A DNA stretch of 64,000 nt from Marinobacter salinus (GCF_001854125.1 NZ_CP017715.1:3720001-3784000); one strand, 5' to 3'. Shown: positions 48,316 to 57,885, counted from the first letter of the stretch. Notes: generated by a model from the letters alone, not told the origin. Made by a program: numbers and translations.

Positions 48316-49953
48316 TTATTGGACCGGTCCGGGGAATCGTGCCCGGGTGTCTTTCCGTGACGGGTGACCCGGTATCAGCTTGTCAATGAGCATCTGCAGA
48401 AAATGGCTTGTCAGCAACTGGGCCTGATCTACATTATTGCCCAGGTGCTCGGATTCCTCGCGGGCACTTTCACTGCTCTGGACGGACTGATTGCCAAGCT
48501 CCATAAGTCGTTCGGCCTGCCTTTCCACCTGCGTGCTCAGGGCTGACTGTTCTTCCGTCGCGCCTGCGACCTCATGGGCACAGCTGGCAATTACGTCGAC
48601 GTCTTTCATGGTGGCTTCCAGTGCCTCACTGGCATGCACTGCCATTGTGGCCGTTGTTTCGCAGGAAGTGACCCCTTCATTGATTACGCTGACCACGCCG
48701 TGTGTTTCTTTCTGGAGTGCGTCAATCATTTCATCGATCTTACGGGTTGATTCGTGAGTCCGCTTTGCCAGACCACGAACCTCGTCGGCGACCACGGCAA
48801 ATCCCCGTCCTGACTCACCAGCCCGAGCTGCCTCGATTGCGGCATTCAGCGCGAGCAGATTGGTTTGTTCTGCAATGTCGGAGATAACTTCAAGGACAAC
48901 GCCGATAGCATCACTTTTTTCAGACAGGATCCCCATGCGCTTATTGGCTGTAGATAGTTGTTCCTGCAGCCCGGAGAGTGAGGTGTTCATTGTGTTCATC
49001 TGTTGCCTGCACTGACTGCCGGATTCCCCGGCATTGCGGGTCGCATCATGAGTGCGCGTAGTGAGCTCGCTGACGCGCTGAACGCTTTGTGCGAGTTCCT
49101 CAAAGGCTCGTGTGATGTGCTGAATATCATCCTGCTGGCTGCGGATACTGGTAACCGAGTTGGAAACCCACTCAACCGTTCGTTGCTTGCGGCCATGCAG
49201 GGAGCCGATATTGGCGTGCATTCGGGCGGAGACCGCCCGGAGTGTGGCGTCACGCTTCTGCCGGTCAAACTCTATCCAGGCGCCTTCGTCCCGTCTTCCG
49301 GTATAGATCCAGGGCAGCGCCGGATGCGCTTCGCAGCAGGCTTCCCGGGCGCTTTTCATCATCGGGCGGGTGAGCCAGAACAAAGTGGCAAAGACCGCGA
49401 AAACCAGTCCCTGCATAACGATCATGTGAGGCACTGTGAGCTCGGAAAGGCCGAATATGGTGAGGCTGGCAGCCAGTAATCCATAAAGACAACTGAGTTT
49501 CCAGGTCAGGGAGGGGCTTGTGGCCAGATAGCGACGGGGCACCTGGCCACGATTCCAGGCCGAGTAAACTTTCTCCGCCCGCTCAATCTGATCCCGGCTC
49601 GGCCGGGTGCGGAGCGACTGGAACTCAACTATCTGGCCGTCCTTGCGAATGGGAGTCACAAAAGCGTCGACCCAGTAATGATCGCCGTTCTTGCATCGGT
49701 TTTTTACGATCCCCCGCCAGGATTCGCCTGCTTTTATGGTTTGCCACATATTTTCGAAAGCGCCCGGGGGCATGTCGGGATGCCGGATCAGATTGTGGGG
49801 CTGGCCGACCAGTTCATCCACTTCGAATCCTGCGACTTCCGCAAACTCTTCATTGGCAGCTGTTATCCGGCCTTTGATATCGGTGGTTGTAATCAGGTGG
49901 TAGTGCTCTGGGTATGTCTGCTCTTTCCGGGTGACAGGTTCATTCCGTCGCAT
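48316..49953 (-). CDS. PAS-containing methyl-accepting chemotaxis protein, Aer-like
   Basis: The ATG at 49953 follows AGAAGGACC and gives 545 residues; the frame to 50049 is upstream noncoding. The N-terminal PAS domain ([42 protein letters not shown], about 20-125) is of the Aer kind that holds a flavin. Two close membrane segments lie at about 160-210, with no periplasmic sensor. The signalling tip [31 protein letters not shown] is intact. It probably reports redox or oxygen state to CheA. It shares an 18-bp upstream motif with its two neighbours. Confidence 0.92.
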   Translation of the reverse strand: MRRNEPVTRKEQTYPEHYHLITTTDIKGRITAANEEFAEVAGFEVDELVGQPHNLIRHPDMPPGAFENMWQTIKAGESWRGIVKNRCKNGDHYWVDAFVTPIRKDGQIVEFQSLRTRPSRDQIERAEKVYSAWNRGQVPRRYLATSPSLTWKLSCLYGLLAASLTIFGLSELTVPHMIVMQGLVFAVFATLFWLTRPMMKSAREACCEAHPALPWIYTGRRDEGAWIEFDRQKRDATLRAVSARMHANIGSLHGRKQRTVEWVSNSVTSIRSQQDDIQHITRAFEELAQSVQRVSELTTRTHDATRNAGESGSQCRQQMNTMNTSLSGLQEQLSTANKRMGILSEKSDAIGVVLEVISDIAEQTNLLALNAAIEAARAGESGRGFAVVADEVRGLAKRTHESTRKIDEMIDALQKETHGVVSVINEGVTSCETTATMAVHASEALEATMKDVDVIASCAHEVAGATEEQSALSTQVERQAERLMELGNQSVQSSESAREESEHLGNNVDQAQLLTSHFLQMLIDKLIPGHPSRKDTRARFPGPVQ

Positions 49954-49984
49954 GGAAGGTCCTTCTGACGCCGTGCGTTGATTG

Positions 49985-49999
49985 TAGTGACAATCACTA
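49985..49999. repeat. Inverted repeat in the chemoreceptor leader
   Basis: TAGTGA-CAA-TCACTA, perfect 6-bp arms, 31 nt upstream of the chemoreceptor ATG. It could be an operator for a dimeric regulator or a small hairpin in the 5' untranslated region. Confidence 0.4.
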
Positions 50000-50022
50000 T
50001 TGGCCGGATTGTGCGTCCCGAG

Positions 50023-50040
50023 TATCCAGATATTGCAAAA
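50023..50040 (-). promoter_or_regulatory. Shared 18-bp motif, copy A (chemoreceptor)
   Basis: Reads TTTTGCAATATCTGGATA toward the chemoreceptor gene; its end is 69 nt before the ATG. Fifteen of 18 positions are identical in all three copies in this island. Confidence 0.55.
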
Positions 50041-50089
50041 AGAGGGCATTTATTCCGCTTTCTCGTTCTTTCGTCGCATTTATCAGCGG

Positions 50090-50107
50090 TTTTGCAATAT
50101 ATGGCTA
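50090..50107 (+). promoter_or_regulatory. Shared 18-bp motif, copy B (PAS-GGDEF-EAL gene)
   Basis: Reads TTTTGCAATATATGGCTA toward the PAS-GGDEF-EAL gene; its end is 68 nt before the ATG, nearly the same distance as copy A. Copies A and B are back to back, 49 bp apart. Confidence 0.55.
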
Positions 50108-50175
50108 GGTTGGCGACATTTCCTGCTTATCCTGAATTGGGCGGGTCGATTCACGTTCAGGGATAGAGGAGTGAG

Positions 50176-51858
50176 ATGTCGGTGCAGGTAATCCAACAAC
50201 AAAACTTCAAGGCACTGGTGGATAATCACCCCCGTGCCATTATGCTGGCGACTACGGAACCGAGAATTGCCTATGTGAATCATATGTTCCGCACGGTAAC
50301 TGGCTATCAATCGGGAGAGGTAATTGGTCAGGCACCCTCCGTGTTGAGTTCAGGTTTGCACTCCCGGGAGTTTTATCGGGTGATGTGGCAAGGCCTCAAT
50401 GATAATGGCCGGTGGGAGGGGGTGATCTGGAATCGACGGAAGAGTGGGGAAACCTACCCGCAGTGGCTCACAATTTATCCCGTTGAGTTCAATGCCCAGC
50501 GCTTTTTTGTCGGCGTATTCATGGATGTGGGTGATATCGCTGCCGGCAACGAGCGACTTGCCTCCCTTGCCTATTATGATCCTCTGACAGAGTTGCCTAA
50601 TCGTTCCCTGTTCCAGGAGTTTCTCAAAGCCCGGGTTTCCCAGCGAGAGGCCAGTCAGAGTACATTCGGCGTGCTTTTTATCGATCTCGATTTTTTCAAG
50701 TCAATCAACGATCTTCATGGTCACCAGCGTGGTGACAGTGTTTTGCAGCAAGCGGCGCTTTGCATCCGGAGTGTGCTGAGGGCTAGTGACGTAGTGGCTC
50801 GATTGTCCGGCGATGAATTCGCCGCAATCGTTGAACTGAATTCGGCAGAAGAGCTGGAAGGTATCTGTCAACGCACGACTCAGGTTTTCCGGGCTCCCGT
50901 TGTAGTGGACAAACGCGAATATTTCCTTTCGGCGTCTGTTGGTGCGGCCCTTTTCCCGCGGCATGGTCAGACCGGCAGTGAATTGCTCCAGAATGCCGAT
51001 CGTGCCATGCATATGGCCAAGATGGCGGGACGGGCCTGCCACCGGATGTACAGCGCCGCGGACACGGAGGAGGGGCATTATAAACAGCGGCTATCGGAGG
51101 CGTTGGTCGCGTCCCTGAAAACCGCACCGCATGAATTCAGTGTGGTGTACCAGCCCCAGTATCAGCTGGCGACGGGCGAAATGGCGGGGCTGGAGGCACT
51201 CTTGCGATGGCATCACCCCGAGTTCGGCGCTGTGTCACCTGCGGACTTTGTGCCTGTTGCAGAGCAACGCGGGCATATTCATGAGCTGACGGAACACCTT
51301 GTTCGCTGCATTCTGGCGGATCTTCCAAAAGCCGCGGAGGGGCTCCCTTCCGGGCTCAGACTGGCGATCAACATATCCGCCCGTCAAATTTCCGATTCAC
51401 GCCTGCAGCAGTTGCTTGATGTCCTGTTTGCCCGCATTCGTCAGATTTGCTGGTTGCCGGAGATCGAGATTACGGAAACTCACCTTATGCATTTGTCTGC
51501 GGAGTGCCTGGCCCGACTGCGGGATTTTGGTGACCAGGGAGTGAGCGTGGCGGTGGATGATTTCGGGACGGGTTATTCCTCACTGGCTTACCTGCACACC
51601 CTGCCCGTACATGTCCTGAAGATCGACCGACAGTTCATCAAGCGTCTCGGAGGCGTAGGTACTGACTCACGGATTGTCTCGGCGATCCTTGGTATTGCCG
51701 ATGCTCTTGAGCTTGAGGTGGTCGCTGAAGGCATCGAAAACGGGGCTCAGTATCGGATGCTTAACGATCTCAAATGTCACCGTGGGCAAGGATTTCTGAT
51801 GGCCAGGCCAGCGACCTGGGATGCTATAAAGTTGCTATTTTTTGACACGTGTCAATGA
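50176..51858 (+). CDS. PAS-GGDEF-EAL cyclic-di-GMP turnover protein
   Basis: A 560-residue cytoplasmic protein with GAGGAG 5 nt before its ATG. A PAS domain occupies about 10-120. The GGDEF domain (DPLTELPNRSLFQEFL onward, about 135-295) has SGDEF as signature with an RASD inhibitory site five residues before, a variant found in active cyclases. The EAL domain (about 310-555) keeps LEALLRW, NISARQ, ITETHL, DDFGTGYSSL and LKIDRQFI, so phosphodiesterase activity is likely. It makes or breaks cyclic-di-GMP in response to a PAS signal, probably linked to the divergent chemoreceptor. Confidence 0.93.
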   Translation: MSVQVIQQQNFKALVDNHPRAIMLATTEPRIAYVNHMFRTVTGYQSGEVIGQAPSVLSSGLHSREFYRVMWQGLNDNGRWEGVIWNRRKSGETYPQWLTIYPVEFNAQRFFVGVFMDVGDIAAGNERLASLAYYDPLTELPNRSLFQEFLKARVSQREASQSTFGVLFIDLDFFKSINDLHGHQRGDSVLQQAALCIRSVLRASDVVARLSGDEFAAIVELNSAEELEGICQRTTQVFRAPVVVDKREYFLSASVGAALFPRHGQTGSELLQNADRAMHMAKMAGRACHRMYSAADTEEGHYKQRLSEALVASLKTAPHEFSVVYQPQYQLATGEMAGLEALLRWHHPEFGAVSPADFVPVAEQRGHIHELTEHLVRCILADLPKAAEGLPSGLRLAINISARQISDSRLQQLLDVLFARIRQICWLPEIEITETHLMHLSAECLARLRDFGDQGVSVAVDDFGTGYSSLAYLHTLPVHVLKIDRQFIKRLGGVGTDSRIVSAILGIADALELEVVAEGIENGAQYRMLNDLKCHRGQGFLMARPATWDAIKLLFFDTCQ

Positions 51859-51871
51859 CACGACAATTAAT
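51842..51871 (+). promoter_or_regulatory. Candidate promoter of the AraC gene with a 14-bp palindrome
   Basis: TTGACA at 51842-51847 and ATTAAT at 51866-51871 are 18 bp apart. The -35 hexamer is part of a perfect palindrome, TTGACACGTGTCAA (51842-51855), that straddles the end of the upstream gene. Motif matching only. Confidence 0.4.
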
Positions 51872-51887
51872 GGGTTGATTTCTGGGG

Positions 51888-51905
51888 TTCTGCAATATGT
51901 GGCTA
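51888..51905 (+). promoter_or_regulatory. Shared 18-bp motif, copy C (AraC gene)
   Basis: Reads TTCTGCAATATGTGGCTA toward the AraC-family gene; its end is 56 nt before the ATG chosen here. Consistent with autoregulation by the AraC protein, which is inferred. Confidence 0.55.
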
Positions 51906-51961
51906 TTGGAATATGGTTAGATTGCTTACATGTGTGGGTCCATTTTCACGCGTTGAACCCT

Positions 51962-52942
51962 ATGCCCGTCGAAACGCCAGAGCTCGAATTGCAATCGTAT
52001 CTCCGATTGAATCATGCATCCTCTCGGGAATGGTTGTCGGCAGTCCGTCTGCTTTTAGGGTGCGCGAGTATTGAGTGCCATGTCGCTGGCAACCAGGCGA
52101 GGGTTGGAGCCCTATCTGCAATTGACGTCGAAGGAGGCCGGATTGCCTGCCTTTATGCCAGCCAGGATATGGATATTTCAGGTTGTCAGGCGGAAGGGCC
52201 GGTTCTGGTTGTGCCAGTAGAAGGTCATGTCGAAGCTTCCTGGGATGACCATTCCTGGTGGCCGGTGAGCCCGCTCCTGATCATGCACGCAGGGAATCGC
52301 CCCCGTCTTCGTTTGGGTGAAAAAAGTCAGGTGATTATTCTCAAGCCGGCACCCGGAGTGGTGCCGGCTCCGGTTGGTGACGAGCCCAACAGGCTAATCT
52401 CCGAGATACGCCATCTGGTTGACAACTATCTCTTCAAGGCCGGCTTTTTCTTCAATGATCAGCATGCCCGGGCATTGACGACGGAGCTGTTCAGGAGCCT
52501 CGGCGCCTTGCTTGGAAACGGCGGGAGACGGCACATTCCGGAATGTCTGAAACTTGATCGCCGGCTGCTTCGGGTGTTGGACAGGTTCCGACAGCACCCC
52601 GAATGGGAGTTTGATCTCAGGGGGTTGGCCGCTCATTGCGGGGTGAGCGAACGGAATCTGTATTATCTGATGAAGCGGGAAACCGGGATGACGCCTTATC
52701 GGTTGTTCCAGCGCTACCGGCTTATAAGGGTGAGGTGGCGACTGGTGGACTGCACGTGCGACATCCCACACATTTCGACCTATGCGGCCGACGAAGGCTT
52801 CTCACACCTTGGTCGGTTCGCTGCACTTTACCGGGAACACTTTGGGGAACTGCCGAGTGAAACCGTGCAGTGGCGTCGGAATTTGTGCGCGGATGCAAAG
52901 TCCCCACAGGACCGCGCAGCGGTTTCAGAAGTCACCAAATAA
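51962..52942 (+). CDS. AraC-family transcriptional regulator
   Basis: The ATG at 51962 gives 326 residues; an open frame extends upstream to a TTG at 51842, but that stretch is AT-rich, lacks a ribosome site and contains regulatory motifs. The C-terminal DNA-binding domain has both helix-turn-helices (LRGLAAHCGVSERNLYYLMKRETG and the later SHLGRFAALYREHFGELPSE). The N-terminal 220 residues resemble the cupin-like AraC-binding-like domain with a WWPVSPLLIMHAGN loop; ligand unknown. It follows the PAS-GGDEF-EAL gene and likely controls the island. Confidence 0.88.
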   Translation: MPVETPELELQSYLRLNHASSREWLSAVRLLLGCASIECHVAGNQARVGALSAIDVEGGRIACLYASQDMDISGCQAEGPVLVVPVEGHVEASWDDHSWWPVSPLLIMHAGNRPRLRLGEKSQVIILKPAPGVVPAPVGDEPNRLISEIRHLVDNYLFKAGFFFNDQHARALTTELFRSLGALLGNGGRRHIPECLKLDRRLLRVLDRFRQHPEWEFDLRGLAAHCGVSERNLYYLMKRETGMTPYRLFQRYRLIRVRWRLVDCTCDIPHISTYAADEGFSHLGRFAALYREHFGELPSETVQWRRNLCADAKSPQDRAAVSEVTK

Positions 52943-52945
52943 TAG

Positions 52946-52974
52946 AGCCCGGCTCACCTTTCGGTGACCGGGCT
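52946..52974 (+). terminator. Terminator between the araC-family and RND genes
   Basis: AGCCCGG-c-TCACC pairs with GGTGACCGGGCT around TTTC, a 12-bp stem with one bulged C, in the gap between two convergent genes. Only weak T runs flank it. Confidence 0.6.
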
Positions 52975-52985
52975 TCTATCCGCAG

Positions 52986-55900
52986 TTAGTGCGCCGCGTT
53001 GTTGTGGTCCCTGGCCAGCAGGATATAGAACGCCGGCAACACAAAGATGGTGAACAGCGTACCGATACCCAGGCCGGCACTGATGGTCAGGCCAATGGCG
53101 AAGCGACTTTCCGCACCGGGGCCAATGGCAATCAGTAGCGGCACCATGGCGAAGATCAGCGCGAGGGAGGTCATGATGATCGGGCGCAGCCGGATCGCGG
53201 CGGCTTCAATAACTGCGTTGACCTTGTTCAGGCCTTTCTCAATCTGCAGTTGGTTGGCGAATTCCACGATCAGAATGCCGTTTTTGGAGACCACGCCAAT
53301 CAGGGTAATCAGCCCCACCTGGGTGTAGATGTTCATGGTGGCGAAGCCAAGCACAATAAACGCCATGGCACCCGCTACCGACATGGGCACGGACACCAGA
53401 ATGATGAGTGGATCCCTCCAGCTTTCAAACTGCGCTGCCAGAACCAGGTAGATTACCAGCAGCGACAGGAAGAAAGTCACAACCAGTGCACTGCCCTGGG
53501 TCGCCAGCTGTCGGCTCTGGCCGGTGTAGTCATAACTGAAGCCTTGGGGGAGCGTCTCATCGGCGGTCTGCTCCATGAAGTCCATGGCAGTTCCGGCAGC
53601 GACACCCGGCATTACTACGCCCTGTAGAGTGAGTGAGTTCTGCTGGTTGAACTGGGTGCGGGTGGATGGCTCAATGTCGTGGCTGAAGCTGACGACACTG
53701 CCCAGAGGGACCAGTTCGCCGGAACCGGTGCGGATGTAGTAATCGTTCAGGGCCTGGGCGTCCAGGCGGAACTGCTGGTCAACCTGAGGAATTACCTGGT
53801 ATGAACGGCCTTCCATGCTGAACCGGTTGATGTAGCCACCGCCGAGCATGCTGGAGAGGGCCTGACCAACGTCCTGCATCGATAATCCCAGATCAGCGAC
53901 CCGGTCCCGATCCACGTTGATGCGGGTGACCGGCCGGTCGAAGTTGATCGACTTCTGCAGGAACATAAAGTTGCCGCTGCCCATGGCCTTGCCCAGCAGT
54001 TGGTCGGCAACCTGGTTCAGCTGCTCGTAAGTATTGCCGGTGGTGATGACGAACTGGAACGGCAGGCCGCCACCGGACCCGGGCAGGGAAGGCCTGGGGA
54101 ACACGGCAGTCTGGAGGCCGGTCACGTTCTTGAGCTCCGCATCCAGCTGGGGCTGGGCCTCGAACTGGGAAATATCCCGCTGGCTCCAGGGCGCCATCTT
54201 GAAGCCACCGAACACCGCATTCGGTCCGGTGAAGCCGATGATCATGAAGTCCTCTTCGTACCCGGGCAGTGTCGACATCCGGTTCTGGATTTCGTCACCG
54301 TGTTCCCGCAGATAATCCAGAGTCGCTGTTTGAGGGCCGAGGCCCTGATAGAACAGGATGCCCTGGTCTTCGGTTGGTGCAAGTTCGCTCTTGCTCATCA
54401 TTGTCATGAAGTAAATTGAGCCCAGCACCACGAGTGCAAAGAAGATGACCACAGACTTGGTTTCCATCAGCGAGCTGAGGGCCTTCTTGTAGCCGTTGGA
54501 CACGCCATTGAAGCTGCGCTCCACCAGGCTTTCGAACCTTCCCGGATTGCCGTGGGGTTTTAGTACCAGGCCTGAGAGCATGGGTGACAGGGTCAGCGCG
54601 ACAATTCCCGAGATTACCACCGCGCCCGCCAGGGTAAAGGCGAATTCGGTAAACAGGGAGCCGACAAGGCCGCCCATGAAACCGATTGGTGCATACACCG
54701 CCACCAAGGTGGTGGTCATGGCGATGATTGGCACGGCCATTTCCCGCGCGCCATTGATGGCGGCATCAAAACGGGACTCCCCCTGCTCGATGTGGCGGTG
54801 GACGTTTTCGACCACGATGATGGCGTCGTCGACCACCAGGCCAATAGCCAGAACCATCGACAGCAGGGTAAGCAGGTTCAGCGAGAAGCCGAACATCAGC
54901 ATCACGAAGGCACCTCCGACCAGTGACAGGGGCACCGCCACGGACGGAACGATGGAGGCGCGGATAGAGCCCAGACACAGGAACACCACCACCAGCACAA
55001 TTGCCAGCGCTTCCAGCAGGGTCTTGATGACCTCATTGATAGAGTCTTCAATAAAGTTGGACGCATCGTAGGCGAGGCGTACATTCAGGCCGGAGGGCAG
55101 CTGGCTCTCAATGTCGGGCAGAGCGTCCTTGACCAGGCCGGCGACGGTCAGGGGGTTGGCGCCGGGTGCCAGTTCAATGGCGACGTAGGTCGCAGGGTCG
55201 CCTTTGTACAGGGCAAGCTGGTCGTAGGATTCAGAGCCCAGCTCAACGCGGGCAATATCCTGCAGGCGTATCTGGGTGCTGCCTGATTGTTTGACCACCA
55301 GGTTCCGGAACTGGTCGGGGTCGGCGACGTCGGTATCGCTGGTCATGCTGATCTCGGTGTACTGACCCTTGGTGTTGCCTACTGCTGCCTGATAGTTGTT
55401 GGCACGAAGCTTGGCAACCACTTCTGGCGGAGTCATATCGACGGCAGCCAGTCGTTCAGGGTCAAGCCAGACCCGGAGCGCGAACTTGCGACCGATAAGG
55501 TCGGCTTTACCAACGCCTGACAGCGCCTGCAGTTTGGGCTGAACCACCCGTGTGAGGTAGTCGGAAATCTGGGGCACGTCCAGTTCGCTGCTGTAGAAGG
55601 CAATGTACATCAGGGCCGTGGAGTCACCGGTGGTGGACGTGATCACCGGGTCCTGAGCTTCCGCAGGAAGCACGTTTCGCTGGCTGGCAACCTTGGCCTG
55701 AATTTCGGCTAGTGCCGCATTGGCGTCATAGTTGAGCACCATTTTGGCTGTAATGGTGGAGGCGCCCTGGGAACTGGTGGAGGTCAGGTAGTCGATGCCA
55801 CTGGCTTCGGCAATCGCCTGCTGAAGCGGTGTGGTGATGAAGCCCTTGATCAGGTCCGAGCTGGCGCCTGGATAGGCTGTGGTGACAGTCACCGTGGTGC

Positions 55901-56024
55901 TCTCAAGCTCAGGGTACTGGCGGATTTCCATTTCCATGGCGGCCCGGGCACCGAGCAGCAGGATGAGCAGGCTGACCACCGTCGCCAGAACCGGCCGGTG
56001 GATAAATATGTCGGTAAATCGCAT
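52986..56024 (-). CDS. RND multidrug efflux transporter, AcrB-like
   Basis: A 1012-residue HAE1-type pump. Twelve membrane segments in two halves flank two large periplasmic loops. The FIHRPVLATVVSLLILLLG opening, the proton-relay GLVVDDAIIVVENVHRH in the fourth segment region and NGILIVEFANQ near the C terminus are typical. Slightly shorter than AcrB (1049). Substrates are unknown. It overlaps its adaptor gene by 1 nt. No outer-membrane factor is encoded beside them, so a shared TolC-like channel is expected. Confidence 0.95.
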   Translation of the reverse strand: MRFTDIFIHRPVLATVVSLLILLLGARAAMEMEIRQYPELESTTVTVTTAYPGASSDLIKGFITTPLQQAIAEASGIDYLTSTSSQGASTITAKMVLNYDANAALAEIQAKVASQRNVLPAEAQDPVITSTTGDSTALMYIAFYSSELDVPQISDYLTRVVQPKLQALSGVGKADLIGRKFALRVWLDPERLAAVDMTPPEVVAKLRANNYQAAVGNTKGQYTEISMTSDTDVADPDQFRNLVVKQSGSTQIRLQDIARVELGSESYDQLALYKGDPATYVAIELAPGANPLTVAGLVKDALPDIESQLPSGLNVRLAYDASNFIEDSINEVIKTLLEALAIVLVVVFLCLGSIRASIVPSVAVPLSLVGGAFVMLMFGFSLNLLTLLSMVLAIGLVVDDAIIVVENVHRHIEQGESRFDAAINGAREMAVPIIAMTTTLVAVYAPIGFMGGLVGSLFTEFAFTLAGAVVISGIVALTLSPMLSGLVLKPHGNPGRFESLVERSFNGVSNGYKKALSSLMETKSVVIFFALVVLGSIYFMTMMSKSELAPTEDQGILFYQGLGPQTATLDYLREHGDEIQNRMSTLPGYEEDFMIIGFTGPNAVFGGFKMAPWSQRDISQFEAQPQLDAELKNVTGLQTAVFPRPSLPGSGGGLPFQFVITTGNTYEQLNQVADQLLGKAMGSGNFMFLQKSINFDRPVTRINVDRDRVADLGLSMQDVGQALSSMLGGGYINRFSMEGRSYQVIPQVDQQFRLDAQALNDYYIRTGSGELVPLGSVVSFSHDIEPSTRTQFNQQNSLTLQGVVMPGVAAGTAMDFMEQTADETLPQGFSYDYTGQSRQLATQGSALVVTFFLSLLVIYLVLAAQFESWRDPLIILVSVPMSVAGAMAFIVLGFATMNIYTQVGLITLIGVVSKNGILIVEFANQLQIEKGLNKVNAVIEAAAIRLRPIIMTSLALIFAMVPLLIAIGPGAESRFAIGLTISAGLGIGTLFTIFVLPAFYILLARDHNNAAH

Positions 56025-57127
56025 TATTCAGACGCCTCTTGCGGCTTCCCGGAATCGTCCTGGATCTCAACGGGCTGACCGGCTCGCAGGCGTAACAGGC
56101 CCTTGGCCACGACGGTCTCACCCTCGCTCAGACCAGAGCGGATCTCAACCCGATTGTTGCGGGTCTCGCCGGTGCTGACAGAACGCCGGGTGACAACCTG
56201 GGTGCCTTGATCGTTTTCGCCGACGACAAAAACGAAATCGCCATAGGTGTTATATGAAACTGCTGTGCGCGGCACAGTCACCACTTCGTTGTCCCTGGGC
56301 TGGCGGGTCATCACCGTCGCGAACATGCCCGGGCGGAGCAGGTTCTCTTCGTTGCTCAGGGTAGCGCGGATCCGTACCGTGCGGGTTTGCGGGTTCACCG
56401 AGGTATTGATGGCGCTGACCGTGCCTTCAAAACCATGCTGGGGTACTGCAGCGACGGTCGCAACGACCGGGTAGCCAGTTGCCACATCCGGCAGATTTTT
56501 TTCCGACAGGGTGTAATCAACATAGATCGGATCAAGCATGTTGATTTCGACAATGGGCGTGCCAGTCGGAATGTATTCGCCACGATCCACCATGCGGATG
56601 CCCAGCCTGCCATCAAAAGGCGCGCGAATAACCTTCTTGCTCAGCTGGGCTTCCGCCTCGTTCACGCGGGCGTTCGCGGCATCGAAGTTAGCCTTGACCT
56701 CATCATACTGGGACTGGGAAACAGCCCGTTTGGGCAGCAGATCCGAGACCCGCTTGAATTCCTGTTCAGCCAGCTGGGCCTCGGCCCGGCGGGTGCGAAG
56801 AGCCGCCTGGTCTATCGCGGAATTGATGCGGATGAGCACGTCACCCTGTTTAACGGTGTCGCCGGATTCAAAATTGATGGTTTCGATGACGCCGGGTACT
56901 TCATTGGCAACCTCAATACCGTTGACGGCTTCAATGCTTCCAACCGCTTTGATAGCCGGTGTCCACAGCTCGGTTTGAGCCGTGACTGCCGAGATCTGGG
57001 TCGGTGGGCGCGGCTGGCCCATCATCTCCTCCATCTGGCCGAACTGGTAGAATTTGTAGCCAAAAATGCCACCAAGGACGACGCCAAGGAAAATAATAAC
57101 GATCAGGAAGCGGGAAGCTGTGCGCAT
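56024..57127 (-). CDS. RND efflux periplasmic adaptor subunit
   Basis: A 367-residue HlyD/AcrA-like protein. It has one N-terminal membrane anchor (FLIVIIFLGVVLGGIFGYKF) and no lipobox. Then come a lipoyl half (NEVPGVIETINFESGDTVKQGDVLIRI), a coiled-coil hairpin (about 95-160, RRAEAQLAEQEFKRVSDLL), the second lipoyl half (VIRAPFDGRLGIRMVDRGEYI) and a beta barrel. It links the pump to an outer-membrane channel. The upstream region holds inverted repeats suited to a repressor, but no regulator gene is adjacent. Confidence 0.94.
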   Translation of the reverse strand: MRTASRFLIVIIFLGVVLGGIFGYKFYQFGQMEEMMGQPRPPTQISAVTAQTELWTPAIKAVGSIEAVNGIEVANEVPGVIETINFESGDTVKQGDVLIRINSAIDQAALRTRRAEAQLAEQEFKRVSDLLPKRAVSQSQYDEVKANFDAANARVNEAEAQLSKKVIRAPFDGRLGIRMVDRGEYIPTGTPIVEINMLDPIYVDYTLSEKNLPDVATGYPVVATVAAVPQHGFEGTVSAINTSVNPQTRTVRIRATLSNEENLLRPGMFATVMTRQPRDNEVVTVPRTAVSYNTYGDFVFVVGENDQGTQVVTRRSVSTGETRNNRVEIRSGLSEGETVVAKGLLRLRAGQPVEIQDDSGKPQEASE

Positions 57128-57190
57128 AATTCGGGTCCTGGGGATCGGGGTTTTTCTGGTTCAGTGCAACGGACCTTCGAGGTCTGATAA

Positions 57191-57236
57191 CTATGTGTCT
57201 TCCGTAAAACATAGCATCCTATAAAAATCTGATAGG
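57191..57236. repeat. Two inverted repeats upstream of the RND operon
   Basis: CTATGT (57191-57196) pairs with ACATAG (57209-57214), and CCTAT (57218-57222) with ATAGG (57232-57236). They lie 64-109 nt before the adaptor start. Candidate operators; no regulator is identified. Confidence 0.35.
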
Positions 57237-57276
57237 GCTTGTCACCGGTTTGTCAGTATTTCTGCGTAGGATGTTC

Positions 57277-57291
57277 AAGGGTTTAACCCTT
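57277..57291. repeat. Palindrome between the RND and J-domain genes
   Basis: AAGGGTT-T-AACCCTT, 7-bp perfect arms, about 94 nt before the J-domain gene ATG. Function unknown; a binding site for a symmetric regulator is one possibility. Confidence 0.35.
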
Positions 57292-57384
57292 TTCTCGGCT
57301 ATTTTGATGCGCCATGAACGATGCTGGTATTTTGATCGGGGAAAGTGACAGAATTACGACCGAACCTTCGCTAAGGATCAACCC

Positions 57385-57882
57385 ATGCATTGGATTCTCG
57401 GTATTGCCCTGGCGGCTGCCGTTTTTATCGTTTTAAAGAAGTGGGGAGCATTGACGCCTGAGGGCCAGAAATCCGCGATCTGGAAGATAATACTGGTCGG
57501 CGGGGGTGCTCTTCTTCTATTCATGGTGCTGACAGGCCGGGTGCATGTGCTTACTGCAGCCGTTGCAGCGCTGATTCCCCTGTTGCGGAAACTTCCGGCG
57601 ATGCTGAAGTATGTACCCATGTTTCGGCAACACGTCGGCATGGGTTCGGAGCGGGAACCCGGCACAGAAAATCAGGCGGGGCGGGCGGCTTCCCACGGCA
57701 ACATGTCTGAGCGGGAAGCGTGCGAAGTGCTTGGTGTCGAGAAGGGTTGCGGCGAACAGGAGGTTATAACGGCTCACCGGAGGCTGATCCAGAAGCTGCA
57801 TCCGGACCGCGGAGGTAATGATTACCTCGCCGCCAAGATCAATGAGGCCAAGAGCGTGCTGCTCCAAAAATACCGGGGCTAG
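57385..57882 (+). CDS. Membrane-anchored J-domain protein
   Basis: A 165-residue protein with two N-terminal hydrophobic segments (WILGIALAAAVFIVL and ILVGGGALLLFMVL), a third weaker one, and a C-terminal J domain with HPD in KLHPDRGGNDY at about 137-147. It resembles the small DnaJ-domain proteins of Pseudomonas and the Tim14/Pam18 fold. It would recruit DnaK to the inner membrane. It converges with the secretin-N gene with a 3-nt gap. Confidence 0.85.
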   Translation: MHWILGIALAAAVFIVLKKWGALTPEGQKSAIWKIILVGGGALLLFMVLTGRVHVLTAAVAALIPLLRKLPAMLKYVPMFRQHVGMGSEREPGTENQAGRAASHGNMSEREACEVLGVEKGCGEQEVITAHRRLIQKLHPDRGGNDYLAAKINEAKSVLLQKYRG

Positions 57883-57885
57883 GGT

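Noticed and set aside
50110..50129. A sigma-54 promoter before the PAS-GGDEF-EAL gene
   Set aside because: The GG and GC dinucleotides are 11 rather than 10 bp apart and the flanks do not match.
51842..51961. Extending the AraC protein to the TTG at 51842
   Set aside because: No ribosome site, AT-rich text unlike the coding parts, and it contains a promoter-like element and the shared motif.
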